From the NCBI GenBank assembly GCA_018066005.1, contig JAGHSG010000068.1, positions 1 through 7,354 of the forward strand: 7,354 bases of DNA, read 5' to 3'. The notes beneath the pieces are model-generated. The model did no database searches. It saw only the letters and a program-made list of their open reading frames with translations, and had not been told where the DNA came from. This document shows positions 1 to 6,524 of the stretch, piece by piece (position 1 is the first letter of the stretch; each line of letters opens with the position of its first letter). The translations under genes were made by a program, and so were the position numbers. The stretch comes from Bacteroidales bacterium. GTDB lineage: Bacteria > Bacteroidota > Bacteroidia > Bacteroidales > Paludibacteraceae.

Positions 1-645
1 ATATGTATATGGATATACATTTTTATACCCACTTGCACCCCAAGCAAAAAGGTCCATCCAACCCTTATATGTATTATTGGTTTGGTCATTAACGCATTTT
101 TTTTGTGTTCCACCATCATCGTAATAAACATTACCGGGCATATAATTATTAGCATTTCCACCTACAGCCGTTACATAATCGTACTGATTTTCAGCGAAAC
201 GGAAAATACCATATTGAGTGGTTTCGTCAGTACATGTACGGGTTAAGTCGGTACCTGTTCCATCTGCTGTGGGACGGAATTGCAAATTACCTTGTGAGAA
301 GAAGATTTGTTTACCTTCGCCTACAGTAAAGAGTTTTGCCTTCTTACCTCCGGCAGCACCTACAGGCGGTTCCTTAACGGTCACGGTCATGGTTACAATA
401 CTATCGCAACCACGGGCATTGGTAATAGTACCATCGGCTTGCATGGGATAAGTGCCATCCACAGGGAAGGTAACACCATTCCATGTCATAGGCAGCGCAA
501 AAGTGTACACGTCTTGGGCATCGGTGCCATACGTGGTAAAACAGTACTTAAACTCAATTTGGGCATCGCAGGCAGTGGGTAACTCCTGTGCCATCATAGT
601 TACGGCAGAAACAACTGCCACTAACGAAAGGAAGATTTTTTTCAT
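1..645 (-). CDS. Secreted Bacteroidales surface protein, 3' end cut by window edge
   Basis: The start is an ATG at 645 and the frame stays open to base 1, giving 215 residues with no stop. Residues 1-19 form a signal peptide (MKKIFLSLVAVVSAVTMMA, likely cleaved before Gln20), so the product is exported. Residues about 53-90 resemble one copy of the Bacteroidota surface repeat: a TWNG...GTY segment followed by NARGCDSIVTMTVTV at 76-90. Residues from about 102 onward (LFTVGEGKQIFFSQGNLQF, RFAENQYDY at 149-157, GWMDLFAWG at 195-203) match a pattern I recall from many uncharacterised Bacteroidales secreted proteins. Compared with that pattern there is extra sequence at about 165-193. No enzymatic residues are recognisable. 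The start is supported by the signal peptide and an AT-rich leader. The C-terminus, where a sorting signal could sit, is outside the window. Its promoter is not evident, and it is separated from the OmpA-like gene by 143 nt. Function unknown; role as a cell-surface or adhesive protein is inference. Confidence 0.85.
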   Translation of the reverse strand, partial: MKKIFLSLVAVVSAVTMMAQELPTACDAQIEFKYCFTTYGTDAQDVYTFALPMTWNGVTFPVDGTYPMQADGTITNARGCDSIVTMTVTVKEPPVGAAGGKKAKLFTVGEGKQIFFSQGNLQFRPTADGTGTDLTRTCTDETTQYGIFRFAENQYDYVTAVGGNANNYMPGNVYYDDGGTQKKCVNDQTNNTYKGWMDLFAWGASGYKNVYPYTY

Positions 646-788
646 AAATGTTTAATTTTTGAGGTTAGTAATTAAGTTATGTACAATTTGCACATGTACA
701 ATGTACAATTTTATGTACTATTTTGATTCGTTCATCGTTCGTTTATCGTTCGTTCATCGTTCGTTTATGTTAGGACTTTGTTAGGACT
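646..788. other. Repeat-rich spacer between the OmpA-like gene and the secreted-protein gene
   Basis: This 143-nt non-coding stretch holds a six-unit 11-bp array (724-789), a TGTACA palindrome (695-707) and an AT-rich leader directly before the ATG at 645. I found no TAnnTTTG box on the minus strand and no GC-rich hairpin with a U-run, so neither a promoter nor a terminator can be called with confidence. If the secreted-protein gene has its own promoter, it lies here and may depend on an alternative sigma factor. Confidence 0.6.
695..711. repeat. TGTACA palindrome, copy 1 of a dispersed pair
   Basis: The 17 bases TGTACAATGTACAATTT are identical to those at 3574-3590. The core TGTACA-A-TGTACA is an inverted repeat with a one-base centre. 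A further TGTACAATTT lies at 680-689. The site is about 50-65 nt upstream of the secreted-protein start. It could be an operator or a mobile intergenic repeat; the sequence alone does not decide. Confidence 0.6.
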
Positions 789-789
789 T
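724..789. repeat. Six-unit 11-bp tandem array, two sequence types in one register
   Basis: Read on the minus strand from 789 there are two identical units AAGTCCTAACA (789-779 and 778-768). They are followed without a break by four units of the form TRAACGAACGA (767-757, 756-746, 745-735, and 734-724 with a changed end). In the last four, the second base alternates A, G, A, G. The first unit begins on the last base of the OmpA-like stop codon. The units are direct repeats, not inverted, so they do not form a hairpin. An 11-bp period is close to one turn of DNA, which would suit side-by-side protein binding, but slippage-derived simple sequence is equally possible. Confidence 0.75.
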
Positions 790-2486
790 CATTTCGAGAC
801 AGGTGCGGTGACAGGTATAATCTCCACACGGCGGTCCAGAACACGGTCGTGACTCTTACTATAATAAGGTTTGCTATTGGCATAGCCATGCACTTGCAAC
901 TGCTCGGGGCGGACGCCCTTCTCTATCAACAAATCAGCCACGGCTTGCGCACGCTGTACACTTAACTTCTCGTTATAACTCTTGCGACCCAAATCGCACG
1001 TATGACCATTAACTTCAATCTGCTGCTCCGGATGAGCCACCAAGATAGATGCCAACTCGTCCAACATATCTGCCGGATCCAATTTAGGACGGATGTCATT
1101 CAGGTCAAACCAAATAATCGACTTCTCCATCACTTCTACAATCTTCTGCGCAGCAGGAACGGTGTCGTAATGCAGCACCTGAACGGTGTCTGTAATCTCA
1201 CGCACGGTATAAACGGTGTCCCATACACTATATTCTTCATAGACAGTAGGTAGCGGTTTGGTCTTAACCGGCTGATGCCAGCGGACACTGACTTTGGCTC
1301 CCACTTGCCATGGCAAATAATCATTCTTGTTGAGCGTATTCACGTTAGCATACACACCTACACCTACTGCCAAATCGTCCCGAACAGGGAAAGCAACACC
1401 TATTTCGGCTTGGGGAGCGAGCGTGATGGCCTTGGTGGAGAAAGTGCTCTTCTCATCCACAGAAGTGACACCGTATTCGTGCATATCGTGAAGGACTAAA
1501 TCCCACTTCTCGTAATAACCCGTCTTCTCCACATCACCGGTCAGCGCCGTCTGATGCAAAACAGGATAGCCAATGCGGACACCGAGAGAGGCGTAGAGTT
1601 TAGCGTCGAGCGTGGAGCGTTTAGAGTTGAGAGTTGAGCGTTTAGAGTTTAGAGGATACTCCATTTGGAGCATAAGGGGGATATTGAGCGTCAGCAGGCG
1701 TAAATGGTCCTTCATATTGCGCTCATGGATACGAATCTCACCTTCCGGCTCGGTATCTGTATCGATATAGTCAGCCACCGTAGAAATGTTATCGTAAGCG
1801 TGCAACGAGTGGTAATAATCTACGCCGAGGCCTACACTAACGCCCCAGTTATCATTCCAGAAAAACGCATAACTGACATCACCTTGGGCAGCCACATGAC
1901 CATGTTGGTACACCTCACCATATCCCATACCTAACCCAAATATGAGATGGTGTGAACAATGGGCATACTTGGGCGTGGGCTGAACGGATGCCGGACGTTT
2001 TTCTCTCTTCTCCGAAACCGTCATCGTTGTGTCCCAACGTGATACCAGTTGTGTTTTCTGCGTTTGATAAACCGTATCTTCACCTACCATTGCTACAATC
2101 TTCGGCATCGTATCAGGAGCAGAAGAAACAATCCCACTCGCGGACTGCGAGGGAACCTGCGCTGGCTGCGAAGCCGTAGTAACAGGGTCCGGTTTTAAGG
2201 ATACGGTAATGATTTTTTTCTTCATCTTGACATCATAGTTCTTGCCAAAGACACGCTTCACCACCGAGGTCAGGCGGGCATCCTTGAAGGAAGCCGTAAT
2301 AAGGCGCTGACTATCTACTTCACTCGGATTATAGACGATGGTATAGTGCGTCTTTTTCTCCAACCCCTTCAAGACTTCGGCCAAGGGCACCTGTTTATAC
2401 CGCTTGGTGATGGTTGGAGTAGAAGATGCAGCCATGACAGACACTGCCAACAGCGACAAGAATACTATGATAGAACTTTTTCGCAT
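789..2486 (-). CDS. STN-domain OmpA-like outer-membrane beta-barrel protein
   Basis: This 565-residue protein looks like an outer-membrane sensor or anchor. Residues 1-20 are a signal peptide. Residues about 25-97 form an STN (secretin/TonB short N-terminal) domain, with the typical VPLAEVLKGLEKKT stretch and a final IITVSL strand. A Ser/Pro/Thr-rich periplasmic linker follows (98-175), then a barrel of alternating amphipathic strands (about 179-405). After a DTV-rich linker (408-450) comes an OmpA C-terminal peptidoglycan-binding domain (455-558) with GHTCD at 494-498, YNEKLS at 504-509, Arg512 in QRA and RRVEI at 552-556. Asp498 and Arg512 are the likely peptidoglycan-contacting residues by family analogy. 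No TonB plug domain is present. The ATG lies 3 nt after the fecR stop, so translation is probably coupled. STN domains normally pass signals to FecR proteins, which fits the neighbours. Residues 279-296 are a repeat-derived insertion. Domain calls are strong; the sensing role is inference. Confidence 0.88.
   Translation of the reverse strand: MRKSSIIVFLSLLAVSVMAASSTPTITKRYKQVPLAEVLKGLEKKTHYTIVYNPSEVDSQRLITASFKDARLTSVVKRVFGKNYDVKMKKKIITVSLKPDPVTTASQPAQVPSQSASGIVSSAPDTMPKIVAMVGEDTVYQTQKTQLVSRWDTTMTVSEKREKRPASVQPTPKYAHCSHHLIFGLGMGYGEVYQHGHVAAQGDVSYAFFWNDNWGVSVGLGVDYYHSLHAYDNISTVADYIDTDTEPEGEIRIHERNMKDHLRLLTLNIPLMLQMEYPLNSKRSTLNSKRSTLDAKLYASLGVRIGYPVLHQTALTGDVEKTGYYEKWDLVLHDMHEYGVTSVDEKSTFSTKAITLAPQAEIGVAFPVRDDLAVGVGVYANVNTLNKNDYLPWQVGAKVSVRWHQPVKTKPLPTVYEEYSVWDTVYTVREITDTVQVLHYDTVPAAQKIVEVMEKSIIWFDLNDIRPKLDPADMLDELASILVAHPEQQIEVNGHTCDLGRKSYNEKLSVQRAQAVADLLIEKGVRPEQLQVHGYANSKPYYSKSHDRVLDRRVEIIPVTAPVSK
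1599..1652 (-). repeat. In-frame 21-bp tandem repeat inside the OmpA-like gene
   Basis: Two 21-bp units (1652-1632 and 1631-1611 on the minus strand) each encode LNSKRST. A diverged partial third unit (1610-1599) encodes LDAK. The units are themselves built from CTCTAAA/CTCAACT-like short words, resembling intergenic simple repeats of Bacteroidales. Because 21 is a multiple of three, the reading frame is kept. The peptide falls between two predicted barrel strands (LLTLNIPLMLQMEY and KLYASLGVRIGY), so it should lengthen a turn rather than break the barrel. Confidence 0.8.
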
Positions 2487-2489
2487 TAT

Positions 2490-3503
2490 TTATAACGGAG
2501 TAACATGATATCCGACGGCATCATGCCGTATATTCAACTTATATACCTCGCTCAGGGCGTCTAACACCTCATTCAGAGGATATTGCTCGTCCATATAGTA
2601 GTGAACATCCTGACGGCGTAAGGCATTATCTTCCAACAAGATAGGTTGCTTATACAAGCGACTGAGACGCATCAACAACTCTTCCAAACGGACCTGGTCG
2701 TAATCCATCTTACCCTCTATCCATGCGATGGAGGCTTCGGCATCACAAACACGCTTAACCAACTCCTTATTAGCACGCGTATAGACTAACTTCTCATCCG
2801 GCTGCAAGTCGGCATTGAAAAGCGGATTGGTGACACGCACACCACCCTGCAAAAGGGTTACTGTGGTCTGCTCGTTCTCGTCATACGCTGCAACATTAAA
2901 GCGCGTACCCGTGACACGAATCTGCAAACCGTCGGCACGAACTATAAATGGATGCAACGTGTCTTTCTGCACGTCAAAATATGCTTCACCTACCAACAAG
3001 ACACGGCGGTCAGCCTGCCCAAAATCCGGCTCATAACTCAACGAAGACCCGGCATTAAGCACCACTTTACTGCCATCAGGCAAGGTAAGGTCGGCTATAC
3101 TCTCGTGCGACTGGTAGCAGATCATAGAAACAGCAGGCTCAACTACCGTTGAACCACCGTTAAACACCCGATAAGAATGGGCAACCGGAAGGGAGATTAA
3201 CAGGAACAATACAATAGCCGCAGCCCAACGGAAAGCAGGACGACGGTAAATAGGTATAATAACAGGTTTTTGGTCGGGCTGTTCTTCTATACGAGACAAG
3301 AACTGCTCCCACATGGTATCCACGCGGTCGTTGGAGATATGTTGCTGTTGCCACGCTTCATCCCAGGCATGGAAATGCTCCTGTGCCAAATTATCTTCGG
3401 CACGCAAAGCAGCCAATTCCTGCTCCTCCTGCGGCGTGATGCGACCTTCCAACAATGCTATGGTTAAAGATTGGTAATGATTCATCATAACGTTTTCAGT
3501 CAT
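2490..3503 (-). CDS. FecR-family anti-sigma factor with DUF4974-like C-terminus
   Basis: This 337-residue inner-membrane protein should hold the neighbouring ECF sigma factor inactive, or activate it on signal. Residues 1-85 are the cytoplasmic, sigma-binding part. Residues about 91-108 (FRWAAAIVLFLLISLPVA) are the only membrane helix. The periplasmic FecR domain spans about 140-226, with LPDGSKVVLNAGSSL, a GEAYFDV stretch at 172-178 and VTGTRFNV at 197-204. The C-terminal 270-330 region (LEELLMRLSRLYKQPI and DALSEVYKLNI) matches the DUF4974 pattern, a fold akin to STN. Length and order are normal for Bacteroidota. The ATG at 3503 is favoured by its AT-rich leader; ATGs at 3488 and 3485 are alternatives. 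A hairpin with U-run ends only about 10 nt before the start, so expression probably depends on read-through. The stop is 3 nt from the next gene. The partner outer-membrane protein is inferred from context. Confidence 0.93.
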   Translation of the reverse strand: MTENVMMNHYQSLTIALLEGRITPQEEQELAALRAEDNLAQEHFHAWDEAWQQQHISNDRVDTMWEQFLSRIEEQPDQKPVIIPIYRRPAFRWAAAIVLFLLISLPVAHSYRVFNGGSTVVEPAVSMICYQSHESIADLTLPDGSKVVLNAGSSLSYEPDFGQADRRVLLVGEAYFDVQKDTLHPFIVRADGLQIRVTGTRFNVAAYDENEQTTVTLLQGGVRVTNPLFNADLQPDEKLVYTRANKELVKRVCDAEASIAWIEGKMDYDQVRLEELLMRLSRLYKQPILLEDNALRRQDVHYYMDEQYPLNEVLDALSEVYKLNIRHDAVGYHVTPL

Positions 3504-3513
3504 GTTTTTTAAT

Positions 3514-3551
3514 AAAAAACACCCGAGACAGGCTTAACCCTACCTCGGATG
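3514..3551 (-). terminator. Intrinsic terminator or attenuator between sigma factor and fecR
   Basis: On the minus strand 3551-3539 pairs with 3532-3520 to form a 13-bp stem around a six-base loop (GTTAAG), followed at once by six Ts (3519-3514). Three of the pairs are G-U wobbles on the minus-strand RNA but would be A-C mismatches on the plus-strand RNA, so the structure is specific to the direction of the genes. It lies 37 nt after the sigma-factor stop and ends about 10 nt before the fecR ATG. It could reduce anti-sigma expression relative to sigma, or be controlled. Confidence 0.72.
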
Positions 3552-3573
3552 CGTAATTATTTACAATTTTTTT

Positions 3574-3590
3574 TGTACAATGTACAATTT
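3574..3590. repeat. TGTACA palindrome, copy 2 of a dispersed pair
   Basis: These bases are identical to 695-711. Here the inverted repeat is longer: TTGTACA-A-TGTACAA at 3573-3587. It overlaps the stop codon of the sigma-factor gene and lies upstream of the hairpin before fecR. The sequence after it on the minus strand (a poly-A stretch, ATTGTA, then AATAATTAC) loosely resembles that after copy 1, suggesting an imperfect repeat of about 45 bp. Confidence 0.6.
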
Positions 3591-4209
3591 AAGGGCATTG
3601 TAAGCATAATGCTAACAGAAGTAGGTACTCTTGAGGCAAATTTTCTCGCAAGAATTTGAGAGCCGCCGTTATATGCTTCTCCACCGCCTTGACGGAAATA
3701 CCCAAGCGGTCGGCAATCTCTTGATTCTTCAATTGAGAATCTCGTGACAAGACAAAGATCTCGCGCCGGCGTGCGGGCATGCGCATCACGAGCGCGTTCA
3801 CGCAAGCGCACAATTCTTTATATATAGTGTCTTCATCCGGAGAAGTCATCACCGATGTGGCATACAACTCTTCCCTAAACTCATCGGCATTCATTTGAAT
3901 AATACGCTCCGCCAAAGCAGCATGGTCACGGAGATAATTGAGCGTTGTGTTGCGAACGATAATAAAGAGCAAATCTTGAATGGAGTCTTGCTCACGAATA
4001 GGTTTATGCTCTTCCAAACGGCGCTGTACCGTCTCCCACAACTTCATAAAACCATGCTGCACCACATCTTCCGCATCTTCTTCACTCTCCGTAAAACGAC
4101 GGACATACGCCAAAAGACGCATAAAATACGCTTTATACAACTCTTCAAAGGCCTTGCGGTCACCGCTAAAAACCCGACGAGATAAGGTAATGTCCGGCTG
4201 AGTAATCAT
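3589..4209 (-). CDS. ECF (sigma-70 family) RNA polymerase sigma factor
   Basis: This 206-residue protein directs RNA polymerase to a special set of promoters. Region 2 is at about residues 19-58 (AFEELYKAYFMRLLAYVRRF, then EDAEDVVQHGFMKLWE), binding core polymerase and the -10 element. Region 4 is at about 143-189 (MPARRREIFVLSR, then NQEIADRLGISVKAVEKHI), a helix-turn-helix for the -35 element. The hydrophobic tail YLLLLALCLQCP is a form often seen in Bacteroidota ECF factors. The ATG at 4209 is preferred over the adjacent TTG at 4212, which would add one residue. The gene starts 6 nt after the tdk stop, which points to co-transcription with the upstream cluster. It is followed by the terminator-like hairpin and then fecR, its likely anti-sigma factor. 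Target promoters cannot be seen from the sequence. Confidence 0.93.
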   Translation of the reverse strand: MITQPDITLSRRVFSGDRKAFEELYKAYFMRLLAYVRRFTESEEDAEDVVQHGFMKLWETVQRRLEEHKPIREQDSIQDLLFIIVRNTTLNYLRDHAALAERIIQMNADEFREELYATSVMTSPDEDTIYKELCACVNALVMRMPARRREIFVLSRDSQLKNQEIADRLGISVKAVEKHITAALKFLRENLPQEYLLLLALCLQCP

Positions 4210-4215
4210 CAATGC

Positions 4216-4815
4216 TTATTTAGTCTCATTTTGTTCGGCGGCGAGGGCTTTTTCGTAGCAGGCGCGGCAGAGGGGTTCGTAGGAGTCCGTTTCGCCGAGG
4301 AGGACACGTTTCTCGCTGGCTACAAGGCGGTGGCTGACATACGCCAAATCGCCGCAATGGACACAGATAGCGTGCGTCTTATACACATCTTCGGCAATAG
4401 CCATCAGGGCAGGCATAGGACCGAAAGGAACACCTTTGTAGTCCATATCCAGTCCGGCACAGATAACACGAATACCGCGTGCCGCCAACTGCTGGCAGAC
4501 ATCAACAATACCCATATCAAAGAACTGCGCCTCATCAATGCCGACGACGTCTATATCATCCACCATAAGGAGGATGTTCTGGCTGCTATCTACCGGCGTC
4601 GATTGGATGACATTATGGTCGTGACTGACCACATCTTCCACCGAATAACGCACATCAATGGCAGGTTTGAAGATCTCGACGCGTTGCTTGGCGAACTGCG
4701 CACGCTTCATACGACGTATCAACTCCTCCGTCTTTCCGGAGAACATAGAACCGCAGACTACTTCTATACTTCCCCGTCTGCGTGAGGGGCCTTGGGTTTC
4801 TCGCTCGTTGAACAT
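4216..4815 (-). CDS. tdk: Thymidine kinase (type II)
   Basis: The enzyme phosphorylates thymidine to dTMP with ATP in the pyrimidine salvage pathway and acts in the cytoplasm. It has 199 residues, normal for the type II family. The P-loop GSMFSGKT is at 22-29, the DEAQFF motif at 94-99 with catalytic-base candidate Glu95, and the thymidine-binding lasso around FGPMP at 131-135. Cysteines 151, 154, 183 and 186 form the structural zinc site. All key residues are present. No in-frame ATG exists between Met1 and the P-loop region, so the ATG at 4815 is the likely start even though it overlaps the recJ 3' end by 52 nt in another frame. Translation is probably coupled to recJ, and the ECF sigma gene follows 6 nt downstream. 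Confidence 0.96.
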   Translation of the reverse strand: MFNERETQGPSRRRGSIEVVCGSMFSGKTEELIRRMKRAQFAKQRVEIFKPAIDVRYSVEDVVSHDHNVIQSTPVDSSQNILLMVDDIDVVGIDEAQFFDMGIVDVCQQLAARGIRVICAGLDMDYKGVPFGPMPALMAIAEDVYKTHAICVHCGDLAYVSHRLVASEKRVLLGETDSYEPLCRACYEKALAAEQNETK

Positions 4816-6524
4816 AATTTTATATCTTGCACCATCATTTGGATGGTAGTGGTGTGGTTAAATGTATTCTCATCTAATTCGTAGCACACGTCGATAGGGT
4901 TGCCGTTCTGGATATACTCCGCCTTGTCGCCGTGACCGAAAGCGATGCCGGAGATAGCCATTTGGCGGTCGGTGACATCCAGACGCAGGTGTTCGCCGTT
5001 CTTGCCCACCTGTTTGGTATAGCGGTTATTGATAACCCGCCGCGTGACAAAGACAGGACGGGGGTTATCCGGACCGAAGGGTTCGAGGTGCTTGAGTATA
5101 TTGTAGAACTTGGCATCTATATCCGCAAAACCTATCTCCTGCTCCACATCCAGCGTCGGCACCAATTGGTCGGGGGTAATATGTGTACTAACAAACTCTT
5201 CAAAGCGTCGTTTGAACTCGGGCAGGTCTTTCCGGTGCATACTCAGTCCCGCGGCGAACCGGTGTCCGCCAAAATTGGTGAGCAGGTCGCGGCACGAATC
5301 AATAGCCGTGTATATATCAAATCCCCCGACCGAACGCGCCGAGCCGCTGATGATATCTTCGTCGCCGGACGTAAGGACTATAGTGGGTCGGTAATAGGTC
5401 TCGGTCAGTCGCGAAGCCGCTATGCCGATGACGCCTTTATGCCACCCTTCGCCAAAGACGACCGTGGTACGTTTGGCAGCGTTGTCAGGGTCCTGCGAGA
5501 GCATCTCCAAGGCACTGCGCGTGGTGAGGTCGTCGTAGTCGCGCCGCTCCATATTGTACGCATCTATCTCGGCTGCCTGCTTGGCTGCAAACTCTTCATC
5601 ATCGGTGATGAGCAGTTTGACGGCTTCGGCTCCGGAGCGCATCCGTCCGCTGGCGTTGATACGCGGTCCGACCTTGAAGACGAGGTCGGAGAGGGTTATT
5701 GTCTTATCTTCCACCCCGGCCACTTTGAGTATCTGCTGCACCCCGACAGGCGGGCGTGTATTGATTTGTTTCAGTCCATAATACGCCAATATACGGTTCT
5801 CGCCCGTCATCGACACCACATCGGACGCGATAGACATAGCCAGGAAGGGCAACAGTCGGAGCCACTTGGCATCATCCACCCCGTGCGTCTTGGCATACGC
5901 CTGCACCAGTTTGAAGCCGACTCCGCAACCCGACAGGTCTTTGTACGGATAGCCGCAGTCGGCACGCTTCATATTGAGCACCGCTACGCAGTCGGGGATG
6001 ACGTCGCCCGGCGTGTGGTGGTCGCAGACAATGAGGTCGATACCTTTGTCCGCCGCATAACGCGCTTTGTCCACCGCTTTGATGCCGCAGTCCAAGGCAA
6101 TGATAAGGGCACATTTTTCCTGCTCCGCCACATCTATTCCGCGGAAAGATATTCCGTAGCCCTCCGTGTAGCGGTCGGGTATGTAGTAGATAACCTCGGG
6201 CGTCAGTCCACGCAGGAACGTGTACATAAGTGCCACAGCCGTCGTTCCGTCCACGTCGTAATCACCATACACCATAATACGCTCGCGGTAACGGATGGCG
6301 TGCTCCAAACGGTTCACCGCTTTATCCATATCACGCATCAGGAACGGGTCGTGCAACTCGTCCAGCGACGGACGTATATACCGCCGCGCCTGCTCTGCCG
6401 AGTTGATGCCACGATGCACCAACATACGCGCCGCAGGAACAGTTATCTGCAGTTCGTCAGCCAGTTGCTCAATCGTTTGCTGTTGAGCGTCGGTCGGGGA
6501 CCATATTTTCCAGTTATAGTTCAT
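4764..6524 (-). CDS. recJ: Single-stranded-DNA-specific exonuclease RecJ
   Basis: RecJ degrades single-stranded DNA 5' to 3' in RecF-type recombination and mismatch or base-excision repair. Counting from the ATG at 6524 the protein has 586 residues. The DHH domain shows YGDYDVDG at 86-93, ALDCG at 143-147, CDHHTPG at 167-173 and SIASDVV at 231-237, supplying the metal-binding aspartates and histidines. GPRINASGRM lies at 286-295. The DHHA1 domain has GWHKGVIGIAASRL at 360-373 and FGGHRFAAG at 418-426. The C-terminal OB-like region starts near 456 and includes EPFGPDNPRPVF at 481-492. An in-frame ATG at 6590 would add 22 residues rich in Pro and Ser that lie inside the upstream gene and do not look like RecJ, so 6524 is preferred. 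The start overlaps the upstream stop by 11 nt, and the 3' end overlaps tdk by 52 nt. Confidence 0.96.
   Translation of the reverse strand: MNYNWKIWSPTDAQQQTIEQLADELQITVPAARMLVHRGINSAEQARRYIRPSLDELHDPFLMRDMDKAVNRLEHAIRYRERIMVYGDYDVDGTTAVALMYTFLRGLTPEVIYYIPDRYTEGYGISFRGIDVAEQEKCALIIALDCGIKAVDKARYAADKGIDLIVCDHHTPGDVIPDCVAVLNMKRADCGYPYKDLSGCGVGFKLVQAYAKTHGVDDAKWLRLLPFLAMSIASDVVSMTGENRILAYYGLKQINTRPPVGVQQILKVAGVEDKTITLSDLVFKVGPRINASGRMRSGAEAVKLLITDDEEFAAKQAAEIDAYNMERRDYDDLTTRSALEMLSQDPDNAAKRTTVVFGEGWHKGVIGIAASRLTETYYRPTIVLTSGDEDIISGSARSVGGFDIYTAIDSCRDLLTNFGGHRFAAGLSMHRKDLPEFKRRFEEFVSTHITPDQLVPTLDVEQEIGFADIDAKFYNILKHLEPFGPDNPRPVFVTRRVINNRYTKQVGKNGEHLRLDVTDRQMAISGIAFGHGDKAEYIQNGNPIDVCYELDENTFNHTTTIQMMVQDIKLCSTSEKPKAPHADGEV

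Noticed and set aside
218..655. Three overlapping short plus-strand open frames
   Set aside because: They lie opposite the secreted-protein gene, whose minus-strand frame has a signal peptide and known repeat motifs.
646..723. Terminator after the OmpA-like gene
   Set aside because: The TGTACA palindromes have short AT-rich arms with almost no loop and no following U-run, so they are weak as a terminator.
724..789. CRISPR-like array
   Set aside because: The units are 11 bp, adjacent without spacers, and no cas genes are present.
789..2486. TonB-dependent receptor, suggested by the STN domain and FecR neighbour
   Set aside because: There is no plug domain, the protein is too short, and it ends in an OmpA peptidoglycan-binding domain.
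4231..4785. A 184-codon plus-strand open frame
   Set aside because: It is antisense to tdk, a clear gene, and shows no family features.
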